This document shows, piece after piece, positions 50,548 through 59,078 of a stretch of 64,000 nt of DNA. Both the position numbers and the translations under genes were made by a program. Source of the DNA: Streptomyces roseofulvus (lineage in GTDB: Bacteria > Actinomycetota > Actinomycetes > Streptomycetales > Streptomycetaceae). Below the pieces are notes generated by a model. That model was not told the origin of the DNA, searched no databases, and saw only the letters and a program-made list of their open reading frames with translations. The stretch spans positions 4,402,001 through 4,466,000 of the forward strand of contig NZ_BAAAWE010000001.1 in NCBI RefSeq assembly GCF_039534915.1. The letters run 5' to 3'. Within the stretch, counting starts at the first letter, position 1. Every line of letters begins with the position of its first letter.

Positions 50548-51051
50548 TCAGCCGAACCAGGCGCGGGACTCCGGCTGGTTGGGCCGGACCAGGGCCAGGA
50601 TCGCCAGGCCCAGCCAGACCACCCCGAGGATCGGCATGGTGCCGAAGAGCAGATACGCGAACGGCAGCGACACCCAGCCGTAGGCGACGGCCGAGACGCG
50701 CACGCCCGGCAGGCGGGTGGGGAACCTGAGCGCCGTACCGATCCCCCAGCCGGCCACCGCGAGGACCAGGACGCCGAGGAACTCGACCGTGCCCGAACGG
50801 AGTTCCGGCGCCTCGTCCTCCCAGAGCCGGGCCGCGATCTCGACGCTGTGGGTGAGCACCCAGAGGCCGAGCAGGGCCTGCACACCGGCCAGCACCATCA
50901 GCAGCGTGCGCAGACTGCGCACCGGCTGGGGCATCGGCCCGCCGCCCGGCGGGTACGGGGGCGGGGCGGGCGGCTTCGGGGGACCGCCGCCGGCCCGGGC
51001 GCGGTCCCACGGGCGCTCGTCGTCGGGCCGTCCTGTGCCGTTCCGCTCCAC
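50548..51051 (-). CDS. small four-helix membrane protein
   Basis: A 167-aa membrane protein. The N-terminal 45 residues are charged and Pro-rich (PKPPAPPPYPPGGGP). Four helices follow with SLRTLLMVLAGVQALLGLWVLTHSVEIAARLWEDE and AILALVRPNQPESRAWFG. The start chosen is GTG at 51051, preceded by GGGGGAGG; an upstream ATG at 51150 in frame has a poorer context. Function is unknown. It lies convergent to the DUF3099-like gene. Confidence 0.72.
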   Translation of the reverse strand: MERNGTGRPDDERPWDRARAGGGPPKPPAPPPYPPGGGPMPQPVRSLRTLLMVLAGVQALLGLWVLTHSVEIAARLWEDEAPELRSGTVEFLGVLVLAVAGWGIGTALRFPTRLPGVRVSAVAYGWVSLPFAYLLFGTMPILGVVWLGLAILALVRPNQPESRAWFG

Positions 51052-51190
51052 CGTGGCCTCCCCCAGCCTCGCCCGTGGGGGCCATGGTCCGGGATCCGCC
51101 CGGAGGAGTCCAGGGGAGACGCAACGGGAGAGCGAGAGGGGACCGACCACCCGGGAATCAGGCGGGAATCACGCGGGAATCACGCCGGAA

Positions 51191-51553
51191 TCAGTAGACG
51201 AGCGCCTGCGTGTCGTCGGCCAGGGCCTCCTGGACGAAGACCTGGGCGCCGGCGATGCGGACGCCGTCCAGGACGTCCTTCTCGGTGATCTCGCGGCGGG
51301 CCGCGCACTGGGTGCACAGGGTGATGCGGCCGGCCGCCAGGATCGAGTCGATCAGGTCCGGCAGCGGCGCCGCGTGCGGCAGTTCGAACTCGGCGGCCCT
51401 GCCCGGGAGGGCGAACCACGACGACTCACCGGTCAGCCAGAGCGACACCTCGACGCCGCTCGCGACGGCGACGGCCGCCACGGTGAAGGCCTGGGAGCAG
51501 CGTTCGGGGGCGTCGGCCCCGGCGGTCACCTTGATCACGAGCTTCTTCGCCAT
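51191..51553 (-). CDS. DsrE-family protein
   Basis: A 120-aa protein of the DsrE/DsrF-like fold. It starts MAKKLVIKVTAGADAPERCSQAF and has ITLCTQCAARREITEKDVLDGVRIAG. The cysteines CTQC and ERCSQ are candidates for sulfur transfer. This fits the sulfur-related genes just upstream on the other strand. The start is ATG at 51553. A longer in-frame start at 51592 is less likely. Confidence 0.84.
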   Translation of the reverse strand: MAKKLVIKVTAGADAPERCSQAFTVAAVAVASGVEVSLWLTGESSWFALPGRAAEFELPHAAPLPDLIDSILAAGRITLCTQCAARREITEKDVLDGVRIAGAQVFVQEALADDTQALVY

Positions 51554-51658
51554 ATACCGAACTGTAATGCGAGGCGCTGCAACTTCATGCACCCCTCACG
51601 GGTCAGGTGGATGCGCGGATAACGGAATCCGCCCTTCTAGTCTCGTGGGGGGACTGTC

Positions 51659-52474
51659 TTGGAAGCCACGGAAGCGGCCGAAACCGCTCAGAACGCCCCG
51701 GTGCCCGCGCCGGACCCCGGCGCCGAACCGCCCATCCGGTCGGCTCCGCGCCGCCGCCGGGTCGGCCGGACGATCGCGCTGATCGCCGTCGCCGCCGTCA
51801 TCGGCCTCGTCGGCGGCACCGCCGTCGGCTACGGGATCCAGGCCGAGCGCGAGCCGACTCCGCTCCCGCCCCTGAACCAGCCGGCGCTCGCGTACCCGAA
51901 GCCGCTCCCGAAGGGGCAGAAGGCGACGCCGCTGCCCGCCTCGGAGGACCGCCAGGCCAAGGCCCAGGGCGACCTGCGGAAGCTGCTCGTGCCGAAGCCC
52001 GCCGGGGCGAAGGACGACGAGTTCGCCGGGGACGACGACGGCTGGATGTCGCCGGACGTGTTCGCCTCCGTCTTCACCAAGCCCGCCAAGGCCTTCAGCT
52101 ACCAGCTGGAGCTGGAGCAGCGGCGGATCGCCGCCCGGTCCTGGAAGACCGGCGAGCACCGCCACGTCGAGGTCCGGCTCATCCAGTACCGCGCCGGCGC
52201 GGGCCTCGGCGCGCAGGACCACATCGAGGACCAGCAGAGCTACATGCCCGACGAGGAGTACGCCGGGAGCGAGGGCGAGGAGCTCAAGGGGTCGACCAAC
52301 GGCCGCTACTACGTCTTCCCCGTCGAGCGGGAGGCCGGCTACCTCGACCTCTACGAGGCGCGCGCCTACTTCCACCGGGGCGACATCGCGGTGGAGATCT
52401 TCATGTCCGACACGAAGAAGATCGCCGAGAAGGACATCCGTTCGCTGGCCGAGCGACAGCTGGCGCGCCTGTGA
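51659..52474 (+). CDS. membrane-anchored protein, first of a tandem triplet
   Basis: A 271-aa protein. An acidic, Pro-rich cytoplasmic tail (1-30) is followed by RRRRVGR, one membrane helix (about 38-59) and an extracellular domain of about 210 residues. The outer part has QGDLRKLLVPKPAGAKDDEF near residue 110, which recurs in the next two genes. The start is TTG at 51659 after GGGGGG. No enzyme motif is visible. It is followed without gap by the second member. Confidence 0.72.
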   Translation: MEATEAAETAQNAPVPAPDPGAEPPIRSAPRRRRVGRTIALIAVAAVIGLVGGTAVGYGIQAEREPTPLPPLNQPALAYPKPLPKGQKATPLPASEDRQAKAQGDLRKLLVPKPAGAKDDEFAGDDDGWMSPDVFASVFTKPAKAFSYQLELEQRRIAARSWKTGEHRHVEVRLIQYRAGAGLGAQDHIEDQQSYMPDEEYAGSEGEELKGSTNGRYYVFPVEREAGYLDLYEARAYFHRGDIAVEIFMSDTKKIAEKDIRSLAERQLARL

Positions 52475-52491
52475 GTGAGGACCGGAACGAC

Positions 52492-53364
52492 ATGACCGAA
52501 CCCGTGACCCAGGACGTGGCGCAGGACGAGACGCAGGACGCGGCGCAGGACGCCCAGGCTACGGTGGCGGAGGCCGGGGCGCCTGCCCCGAAGGCCCGCA
52601 AGCGGGGCGTCGGGCGCGTGCTGCTGCGCGTCGTCCTGCCCACCGTGGTCGTCCTCGGACTGATCGGCGGCGGCGTCACGTACACCGCCCTCACGATCGA
52701 CTCCGCCGACCGCACGGCGCCGACCCGGCTGTGGGCGGACCCCGCGAAGGACGCGCAGGCCAAGGACCCGGCCGCCGGACCGTCCCGCGGCCGGACGGAC
52801 ACCGAGCTGAGCCGGCTGCTGCTCCCGCTGCCGGAGGGGTACGTCTTCGGCCCCGACGTCGAGCTGTACGGGAACGACGGCGAGCTCGGCGCGGCCGAGG
52901 CCGTGGCGCTGATGAAGCAGTACGGCAAGGGCCTGTCCGGGAAGAAGCGCCGCGCCTTCGAGAAGGAGGTCGACAAGCTCGGCATCCAGGGCATCGGCGT
53001 CCGCTCGTTCACCGACCCGGCGCACGACGTGAACGTCGAGTTCGAGGTCTCGCGGGTGAAGGACAAGAAGCAGATCAAGAGCAGCTACCGGATCCGCAAG
53101 GACGTCTTCGAGTTCCTGGAGTTCCCGAAGGGGCCGAAGGTGACGGGCCACAAGAACGCCGTCTGCTACATGGCCCCGGCGGACGACTCGCTCGACAAGA
53201 AGGAGCGGGAGCAGGAGCTGGAGGAGATGATCTGCCTCGGGTACGACTCCGAGGTCTCCGTCACGATGACGGCGGTGGGCACCAAGCCGTTCGACAAGGC
53301 GCGCGTGGCGAAGCTGATGGCGCAGCAGCTGGACCACATCGCATCCCCGGGGGAGTACGTATGA
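52492..53364 (+). CDS. membrane-anchored protein, second of the triplet
   Basis: A 290-aa protein with a Gln/Asp/Ala-rich cytoplasmic tail, KARKRGVGR, one membrane helix (about 43-65) and an outer domain. The shared motif is DTELSRLLLPLPEGYVFGPD. Two cysteines (AVCYMAP and EMICLGYD) could form a disulfide. The start is ATG at 52492; a GTG at 52471 overlapping the previous stop (GTGA) is an equally plausible coupled start. It overlaps the third gene by four bases. Confidence 0.72.
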   Translation: MTEPVTQDVAQDETQDAAQDAQATVAEAGAPAPKARKRGVGRVLLRVVLPTVVVLGLIGGGVTYTALTIDSADRTAPTRLWADPAKDAQAKDPAAGPSRGRTDTELSRLLLPLPEGYVFGPDVELYGNDGELGAAEAVALMKQYGKGLSGKKRRAFEKEVDKLGIQGIGVRSFTDPAHDVNVEFEVSRVKDKKQIKSSYRIRKDVFEFLEFPKGPKVTGHKNAVCYMAPADDSLDKKEREQELEEMICLGYDSEVSVTMTAVGTKPFDKARVAKLMAQQLDHIASPGEYV

Positions 53365-54320
53365 CCGAGCAGACACAGACCGAGACCCGCCCCGAGCCGA
53401 CGGCACCCGACACCACGGAGGCCGCGCCCACGGGGGTCGTGCCCACGGAGCCGGCCCTCACCGAGGCCGCGCCGACCGAGGCCGCGCTCACCGCAAGCGT
53501 CGAGGCCGCGAGCGTCGAGGCCGCGCCCGTCGAGGCCGCCCCGGCCCCGGTCCCGGTCCCGAAGAAGTCCCGGCGTCCGCTGCTCTGGGGCATCGCCCGG
53601 TGGACCGCCGCGCTGCTCGTCTGCGGAGGCGTCGGGACCGGCGCGGCCATGGGGATCACCGCCATGGAGAGGACCGAGGTGCCGGCTCTCGCGACCGAGT
53701 CCGACGGCCGCTGGGAGTACCCGGAGCTCGCGCTGCCCGCGCTGCCCGACGGCGCCCCACGCCCGTTCAGCGACGGCAACGAGGCCGAGATCCACCACGC
53801 CGACCTGCGGAAGCTGCTGCTGCCCGCGCCGGCCGGCGCGACGGTCGACCCGAAGCTCGACGGCGGCTGGGCCGGGCTCGACGCCTACCTGGCCGAGCTG
53901 AAGCCGGAGGACCGGCCCGAGCTGAAGGCGTTCCTCACCGACTCGGCGCTCCGGCACGTCGCCGCGCGCGGCTGGACCATGCCGGACGGTTCGACGACCC
54001 GGATCCACCTGCTGCGGTTCTCGTCGGTGGCGTTCTCGGAGGCGTACAAGGACGAGCTCATCAGCGACGTCTTCCGCGGCGAGCGGCTGCCCGTCGGGGT
54101 GGAGGCGTCGGAGATGGACACCTTCCACCAGGGCATCGACGTGCCGGACGTGTCCTTCTACTCGTACAAGGAGAAGGAGCCGTACGGCCCCGCGCAGACC
54201 CGGTGGACCTTCGTCCAGGCCGGTGACACCTTCGGCGTGGTCACACAGACCCGGAAGGGCGGCACGCTCGCCGTGCCGTTCGAGCAGACGGTCGCGCTCC
54301 AGGCGCAGCTGCTCGGCTGA
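53361..54320 (+). CDS. membrane-anchored protein, third of the triplet
   Basis: A 319-aa protein. The first 65 residues are a repetitive Thr/Glu/Ala/Pro stretch (TEAAP, VEAA units). A membrane helix (about 78-98) and an outer domain follow with HHADLRKLLLPAPAGATVDP, the same motif as its two neighbours, and RGWTMPDGSTTRIHLLRFSS. Its ATG overlaps the stop of the second gene (ATGA). Function is unknown; the three probably act together as a surface complex. Confidence 0.75.
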   Translation: MTEQTQTETRPEPTAPDTTEAAPTGVVPTEPALTEAAPTEAALTASVEAASVEAAPVEAAPAPVPVPKKSRRPLLWGIARWTAALLVCGGVGTGAAMGITAMERTEVPALATESDGRWEYPELALPALPDGAPRPFSDGNEAEIHHADLRKLLLPAPAGATVDPKLDGGWAGLDAYLAELKPEDRPELKAFLTDSALRHVAARGWTMPDGSTTRIHLLRFSSVAFSEAYKDELISDVFRGERLPVGVEASEMDTFHQGIDVPDVSFYSYKEKEPYGPAQTRWTFVQAGDTFGVVTQTRKGGTLAVPFEQTVALQAQLLG

Positions 54321-54419
54321 CGGCCCGCAGAGACCCACCTCACCGCGTCGGCCGGGCCCCCGCCCACTAAGCTGGGGTCCGGCCCGTTCCGCCTTCACCG
54401 CTCAGCCGAGGAGCACCCT

Positions 54420-54518
54420 GTGATCGTTTTCTTCGAGACCCTGCTGGTCCTGGTCGCCGTCGGCGTGCTCGCCTTCACCGGTCTGGCCGTGAAGAAGCTG
54501 TACCAGGGCCAGCGCTGA
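54420..54518 (+). CDS. 32-aa single-helix membrane peptide
   Basis: A GTG-started ORF with GAGGAG as ribosome-binding site six bases upstream. It encodes a single hydrophobic helix (MIVFFETLLVLVAVGVLAF) and a basic end (AVKKLYQGQR). Real membrane-peptide composition, a good start signal and a gap otherwise empty of genes support it. Function is unknown; peptides of this kind often bind larger membrane complexes. Confidence 0.68.
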   Translation: MIVFFETLLVLVAVGVLAFTGLAVKKLYQGQR

Positions 54519-54573
54519 CCGCACGGTCCGTCCTCGTTCACCGATCCCCCTTCACAGATCGTCTGAGTCGCTC

Positions 54574-55146
54574 ATGATCCAGATCCCGTCCGACCTCAAC
54601 CCGGACCTCGTCCCGCTCGCGTTCCTCCTCGGAACCTGGGAGGGCGCCGGCGTCTCCGACTTCCCGGGCGCCGAGAAGTGCAACTTCGGCCAGTCCGTGA
54701 CCTTCAGCCACGACGGCCGGGACTTCCTGGAGTACCACTCGCACTCCTGGGTCCTCGACCAGGACGGCAACAAGGTCCGCCCGCTGGAGAGCGAGAGCGG
54801 CTTCTGGCGGATCGACAAGGACCGCAAGGTCGAGGTCGTGATGGTCCGCGACGACGGCGTCGTCGAGGTCTGGTACGGCGAGCTCGCCGACCAGAAGCCG
54901 CAGATCGACCTGGCGACCGACGCCGTGGCCCGCACCGCCGCCTCCGGCCCCTACACCGGCGGCAAGCGGCTCTACGGCTACGTGAAGAGCGACCTCATGT
55001 GGGTCGGCGAGAAGGCGACCCCCGAGGTCCCCCTCCGCCCCTACATGTCGGCCCACCTGAAGAAGGTCGTCACCCCGGAAGAGGTCGCCGAGATGGCCCG
55101 CAACCTCCCGGACATGCCGGACGACGGCATCGCTTTCTTCAAGTAG
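54574..55146 (+). CDS. nitrobindin / FABP-like heme-binding protein
   Basis: A 190-aa protein of the nitrobindin family, a ten-stranded barrel. The family marks are FLLGTWEGAGVSDFPG at the start and the late His in MSAHLKKV that would hold heme iron. DFLEYHSHSW and SESGFWRID lie between. Relatives bind heme and handle nitric oxide or peroxynitrite. It precedes the nur gene by 40 bases. Confidence 0.88.
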   Translation: MIQIPSDLNPDLVPLAFLLGTWEGAGVSDFPGAEKCNFGQSVTFSHDGRDFLEYHSHSWVLDQDGNKVRPLESESGFWRIDKDRKVEVVMVRDDGVVEVWYGELADQKPQIDLATDAVARTAASGPYTGGKRLYGYVKSDLMWVGEKATPEVPLRPYMSAHLKKVVTPEEVAEMARNLPDMPDDGIAFFK

Positions 55147-55186
55147 GACCGCCGGTGACGCGCCGCGCCCTCCTACACTGGGGGGC

Positions 55187-55624
55187 GTGGTGAGCACCGA
55201 CTGGAAGAGCGACCTGCGGCGGCGTGGTTACCGGCTGACGCCGCAGCGGCAGCTTGTGCTGGAGGCGGTGGACGTGCTGGAGCACGCCACGCCCGACGAC
55301 ATCCTCGTCGAGGTGCGGAAGACCGCCTCCGGGGTGAACATCTCCACCGTGTACCGGACCCTGGAGCTCCTGGAGGAGCTCGGGCTCGTCAGTCACGCGC
55401 ATCTGGGCCACGGCGCCCCGACCTATCACCTCGCGGACCGGCACCACCATCTGCACCTGGTGTGCCGGGACTGCTCGGAGGTCATCGAGGCGGACGTCGA
55501 GGTCGCCGCCGAGTTCACCGGGAAGCTCCGGGAGACCTTCGGCTTCGAGACCGACATGAAGCACTTCGCGATCTTCGGGTTGTGCGCCGGATGCTCGCGG
55601 AAGGCCGCCGCCGGGGAGTCGTAG
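55187..55624 (+). CDS. nur: Nur, nickel-responsive Fur-family regulator
   Basis: A 145-aa Fur-family protein matching Nur of S. coelicolor. The helix-turn-helix is GYRLTPQRQLVLEAVDVLEH...ISTVYRTLELLEELGLV. Ligands known for Nur occur at the same positions: His33, His86, His88 and His90 (M-site) and His70, His72 and His126 (Ni-site). Cysteines form CRDC and CAGC pairs. With nickel it should repress nickel uptake and the iron superoxide dismutase gene. Start is GTG at 55187. Confidence 0.94.
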   Translation: MVSTDWKSDLRRRGYRLTPQRQLVLEAVDVLEHATPDDILVEVRKTASGVNISTVYRTLELLEELGLVSHAHLGHGAPTYHLADRHHHLHLVCRDCSEVIEADVEVAAEFTGKLRETFGFETDMKHFAIFGLCAGCSRKAAAGES

Positions 55625-55633
55625 GCTTTTCCC

Positions 55634-56599
55634 ATGAAGAGCTCCCTGCTGTCCCTGCCGGGCGCCGTACCGGCCGAAGGCCGCGACGAAGGCGTCGCCG
55701 CCCACTACGGCGATCTGTTCCGCGAGCAGCGCGCCCTCGCCGACGGGGCGGGCTTCGTCGACCTCTCGCACCGCGGTGTCGTCACCGTCAGCGGCGACGA
55801 CCGGCTGAGCTGGCTGCACCTGCTGCTCACCCAGCACGTCAGCGAGCTGCCGGCCGGACGGGCCACCGAGGCGCTGATCCTCTCCGCGAACGGGCACATC
55901 GAGCACGCCCTGTCCCTCGTCGACGACGGCGAGACGGTCTGGGCGCACGTGGAGCCCGGCACCCAGGACGCGCTGATCGCGTACCTGGAGTCGATGAAGT
56001 TCTTCTACCGGGTCGAGGTCGCCGACCGGACGGACGAGTTCGCCGTCGTCCACCTGCCGGCCGGGTCCACCGCGGAGACGCCCGAGGGCGTCGTCGCACG
56101 GGAGACCGCGCACGGGCGGGACCTCTTCCTGCCCCGCTCCGAGCTGGAGTCGTTCGCCGCCGCGCACGCGCCGGCCGCCGGCATCCTCGCGTACGAGGCG
56201 CTGCGCGTGGAGGGGCACCGGCCGCGGCTCGGCTTCGAGACCGACCACCGGACCATCCCGCACGAGGTCGGGCTCATCGGCACGGCCGTGCACCTGCAGA
56301 AGGGCTGCTACCGGGGCCAGGAGACGGTCGCCCGGGTGCAGAACCTGGGGAAGCCGCCGCGCCGGCTGGTCTTCCTCCACCTGGACGGCAGCGAGGTGAC
56401 CCTGCCGGCGCACGGTACGCCGCTGCGGCTCGCCGCCGACGGCCCCGACGGGCGCCAGCTCGGCTTCGTGACCACGGCCGTGCGCCACCACGAGCTGGGG
56501 CCGATCGCCCTGGCGCTGGTGAAGCGGAACGTGCCGGTGGACGCGCCGCTGGTGGCGGGGACGACGGCCGCCGCGCAGGAGACCGTCGTCGAGCCGTAG
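55634..56599 (+). CDS. YgfZ/GcvT-like folate-binding protein
   Basis: A 321-aa protein of the YgfZ/GcvT family. It carries the YgfZ signature KGCYRGQETVARVQNLG with the reactive Cys, plus DRLSWLHLLLTQHV and GFETDHRTIPHEVGLIG. YgfZ assists iron-sulfur cluster enzymes with a folate cofactor. It starts with ATG, nine bases after nur, so the two may be cotranscribed. The gene is separate from the glycine-cleavage genes, as usual. Confidence 0.92.
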   Translation: MKSSLLSLPGAVPAEGRDEGVAAHYGDLFREQRALADGAGFVDLSHRGVVTVSGDDRLSWLHLLLTQHVSELPAGRATEALILSANGHIEHALSLVDDGETVWAHVEPGTQDALIAYLESMKFFYRVEVADRTDEFAVVHLPAGSTAETPEGVVARETAHGRDLFLPRSELESFAAAHAPAAGILAYEALRVEGHRPRLGFETDHRTIPHEVGLIGTAVHLQKGCYRGQETVARVQNLGKPPRRLVFLHLDGSEVTLPAHGTPLRLAADGPDGRQLGFVTTAVRHHELGPIALALVKRNVPVDAPLVAGTTAAAQETVVEP

Positions 56600-56604
56600 C
56601 CGGC

Positions 56605-57030
56605 TCACACCTCCAGCAGGACCGTGAACGGGCCGTGGTTCGTGAGGCTGACCCGCATGTCGGCCCCGAAGCGGCCCGTCTCCACGTGCGCCCCGAGCTT
56701 CCGCAGCTGCGCGACCACCTCGTCGACGAGGGGTTCGGCGACGGGGCCGGGGGCGGCGGCGTTCCAGGTGGGGCGGCGGCCCTTGCGGGCGTCGCCGTAG
56801 AGCGTGAACTGGGAGATCACCAGGAGCGGCGCGTCCACGTCCGAGCAGGACTTCTCGTCCTCCAGCACCCGGACGGACCAGAGCTTTCTCGCCAATCGGG
56901 CGGCCTCCTCGGGGGTGTCGTCGTGGGTGACCCCCACCAGGACGCACAGCCCCTCGCCGGTGATCTCGCCGACCGTCTCCCCTGCGACGACGACCTTCGC
57001 GCCGTCCACCCTCTGCACCACAGCTCGCAT
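56605..57030 (-). CDS. dtd: D-aminoacyl-tRNA deacylase
   Basis: A 141-aa protein of the Dtd family. It starts MRAVVQRVDGAKVVV, has LLVISQFTLYGDARKGRRPTW (the SQFTL active-site motif) and ends VSLTNHGPFTVLLEV. The usual end is N-D/G-GPVT; here it reads NHGPFT, a small change. It removes D-amino acids from tRNA. It lies convergent to the YgfZ gene with five bases between them. Confidence 0.94.
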   Translation of the reverse strand: MRAVVQRVDGAKVVVAGETVGEITGEGLCVLVGVTHDDTPEEAARLARKLWSVRVLEDEKSCSDVDAPLLVISQFTLYGDARKGRRPTWNAAAPGPVAEPLVDEVVAQLRKLGAHVETGRFGADMRVSLTNHGPFTVLLEV

Positions 57031-57158
57031 GCGCCCCAACCTACCGATCGGGGATTTCTGGGGGCCGAACGGGTGCAGAGCGCCTGCACGCGCGCGTGCG
57101 GGAGTGGCACCATGCCAGGAGGCGGTGCGGCTCCGCACCGGTCGAGGGGACGATTCTC

Positions 57159-57767
57159 ATGAGTGCATCCAGCACCGGGCCGACGCCGTCCGGCCCCGTA
57201 CCGCTGATCCGCTCCGCCGGCGCGGTGCCCGGCGGGCCGGTCGCGCGGCCGCCCGTGCAGCGGACCGCCGAGCCGCCGTCCGGCCGTTCGGGGCACGAAC
57301 TGGGCGGGCTGCGCCTGTCCGAGCTGCGGGCGCTGCGCCGGGACGCGCAGAGCGACGAGGCCGATCTCAGCTATGTGCGGCGGATGCTCCAGGGCCGGAT
57401 CGACATCCTGCGGGCCGAGCTGGCGCGCCGGACCGACCCGGAGGCGCCGGTTCTCGACCGGCTCTCCGAGATCCTGGCGGACGTGCCGTCCCGGCAGCGC
57501 AGTTCGGCCCGGCACGTGACGCTTTCCACGCCGCGCGGGGAGGAGTACCGGCGCCTCGCGGCCGAGATGCTGTCGGAGGTCGAGCTGTCGGACCTGACGG
57601 CCCGGACGGACGAGGAGCTGCACACCGCGATGGGGCGGCTCGCCGGCTACGAGCAGCAGATCTCGCAGCGCCGGCAGGCGCTCCAGCGGACCGCCGACGA
57701 CTGCGGCGCCGAGATCGCCCGCCGCTACCGCGAGGGAGAGGCCCAGGTCGACGACCTGCTGGCCTGA
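57159..57767 (+). CDS. rsiG: RsiG, c-di-GMP-binding anti-sigma factor for WhiG
   Basis: A 202-aa protein. A disordered Pro-rich start (1-48) is followed by two long helices in antiparallel order. Each helix carries the RsiG motif E-x3-S-x2-R-x3-Q-x3-D: Glu67, Ser71, Arg74, Gln78, Asp82, and Glu165, Ser169, Arg172, Gln176, Asp180. Bound c-di-GMP lets RsiG hold sigma-WhiG and delay sporulation. The two perfect motifs make the call strong. Start is ATG after GAGGGGA. Confidence 0.93.
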   Translation: MSASSTGPTPSGPVPLIRSAGAVPGGPVARPPVQRTAEPPSGRSGHELGGLRLSELRALRRDAQSDEADLSYVRRMLQGRIDILRAELARRTDPEAPVLDRLSEILADVPSRQRSSARHVTLSTPRGEEYRRLAAEMLSEVELSDLTARTDEELHTAMGRLAGYEQQISQRRQALQRTADDCGAEIARRYREGEAQVDDLLA

Positions 57768-57833
57768 CGGCCCCGGCCCGGGCGCCCCGTAATTCGCGCG
57801 CGGCCGGCGGCGGGGCGTGCGTAGGGTCGGGGG

Positions 57834-59078
57834 ATGGCTGTCGAACTGCGCACGGTGACGGAGTCCGAGTTCCCCGACTGGTTGCGGGCGTTGCGGACGG
57901 GGTTCCTGAACGAGCCCGTCGTGTCCGACGCGCTGGTGGCCGACCGGCTGGCCCATGTCGATCTCGACCGGACCCTCGCCGCCCTGGAGGACGGCCGGGT
58001 CGTCGCCACCTTCCGTTCCTTCCGGCAGCGGCTGAGCACGGTCGGCGGCGGCGGTCTCACGGCGGACGCCGTCACGCAGGTGACGGTGGCGCCGACGCAC
58101 CGGCGGCGCGGGCTGCTGAGCCGGCTGATGGCGAGGGACCTCGACGCCGCCCGGGAGCGGGGGGACGCGGTCGCCACGCTGATCGCCGCCGAGTATCCGA
58201 TCTACGGCAGGTACGGCTTCGGTCCGGCGAGCTGGACCACCGAGTGGAGCGTGGACCTGCGCCGGGCGGGGCTGGACCCGCGGCGCACCGGACGCCCGGA
58301 GGACGGCGGCCGGATCGATCTGAGCGACGGGGCGGAGATCCGCCGGATCGGGCCCGAGCTGCACCGACGGCTGGCGGCCGTCCGGGCCGGCGTCACCGAC
58401 CGCACGGAGCGCAACTGGGACGTCGGCACCGGTGGGGGCCACCAGCTGGAGCCGTGGACGGAGCCGTACTACGCGGTCTACCGCGCGGCCTCGGGGGAGC
58501 CCGAGGGGTACGTGTCGTACCGCTGCGACGACAAGTGGGGCGACGCCAAGCAGCCGGAGAACACGCTGACCGTGCGGGACCTGGTCGCGGCGACGCCGGC
58601 GGCCGAGCACGCGCTGTGGCGGTTCGTCTGCTCGGTGGACTGGGTGGCGACCGTGCGGTCGGGCCACCGCCCGCCGGACGACCCGCTGCCGCTGCTGCTG
58701 CCGGACCCGCGGGCCGCCCGGACGGTGTGCCACGCGGACATGCTGTGGCTGCGGGTCCTCGACGTGGCGCGGGTCCTGGAGGAGCGGACGTACCCGGTGG
58801 CGGACGGTCTGGTCCTGGACGTGCGGGACGCGGCCGGGTTCGCGGCCGGGCGGTATCTCCTCGACGCCTCCCCGAAGGGGGCGCGCTGCACCCGGACCAC
58901 CGCCTCGGCCGATCTCGTCCTCGACGTGGCCGAGCTGGCCCGGCTGGTCCTCGGTGACGAGTCGGCCGTGCGGCTGGCCCTGCTGGGGCTGGTCGAGGAG
59001 GCGGTGCCGGGCGCGGCGGCCCGGGCCGACCTGCTGTTCCGTACGCCGCTGCGGCCGTTCTCCCCGGACATCTTCTAG
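57834..59078 (+). CDS. Eis-like GNAT acetyltransferase
   Basis: A 414-aa protein of the Eis type: two GNAT-like halves and a C-terminal domain. The N-terminal domain has VTQVTVAPTHRRRGLLSRLM (acetyl-CoA loop) and YPIYGRYGFGPAS. The chain ends in PFSPDIF, with the terminal Phe that Eis enzymes use in catalysis. Such enzymes acetylate aminoglycosides or lysines. It ends overlapping the convergent permease gene by four bases. Confidence 0.9.
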   Translation: MAVELRTVTESEFPDWLRALRTGFLNEPVVSDALVADRLAHVDLDRTLAALEDGRVVATFRSFRQRLSTVGGGGLTADAVTQVTVAPTHRRRGLLSRLMARDLDAARERGDAVATLIAAEYPIYGRYGFGPASWTTEWSVDLRRAGLDPRRTGRPEDGGRIDLSDGAEIRRIGPELHRRLAAVRAGVTDRTERNWDVGTGGGHQLEPWTEPYYAVYRAASGEPEGYVSYRCDDKWGDAKQPENTLTVRDLVAATPAAEHALWRFVCSVDWVATVRSGHRPPDDPLPLLLPDPRAARTVCHADMLWLRVLDVARVLEERTYPVADGLVLDVRDAAGFAAGRYLLDASPKGARCTRTTASADLVLDVAELARLVLGDESAVRLALLGLVEEAVPGAAARADLLFRTPLRPFSPDIF

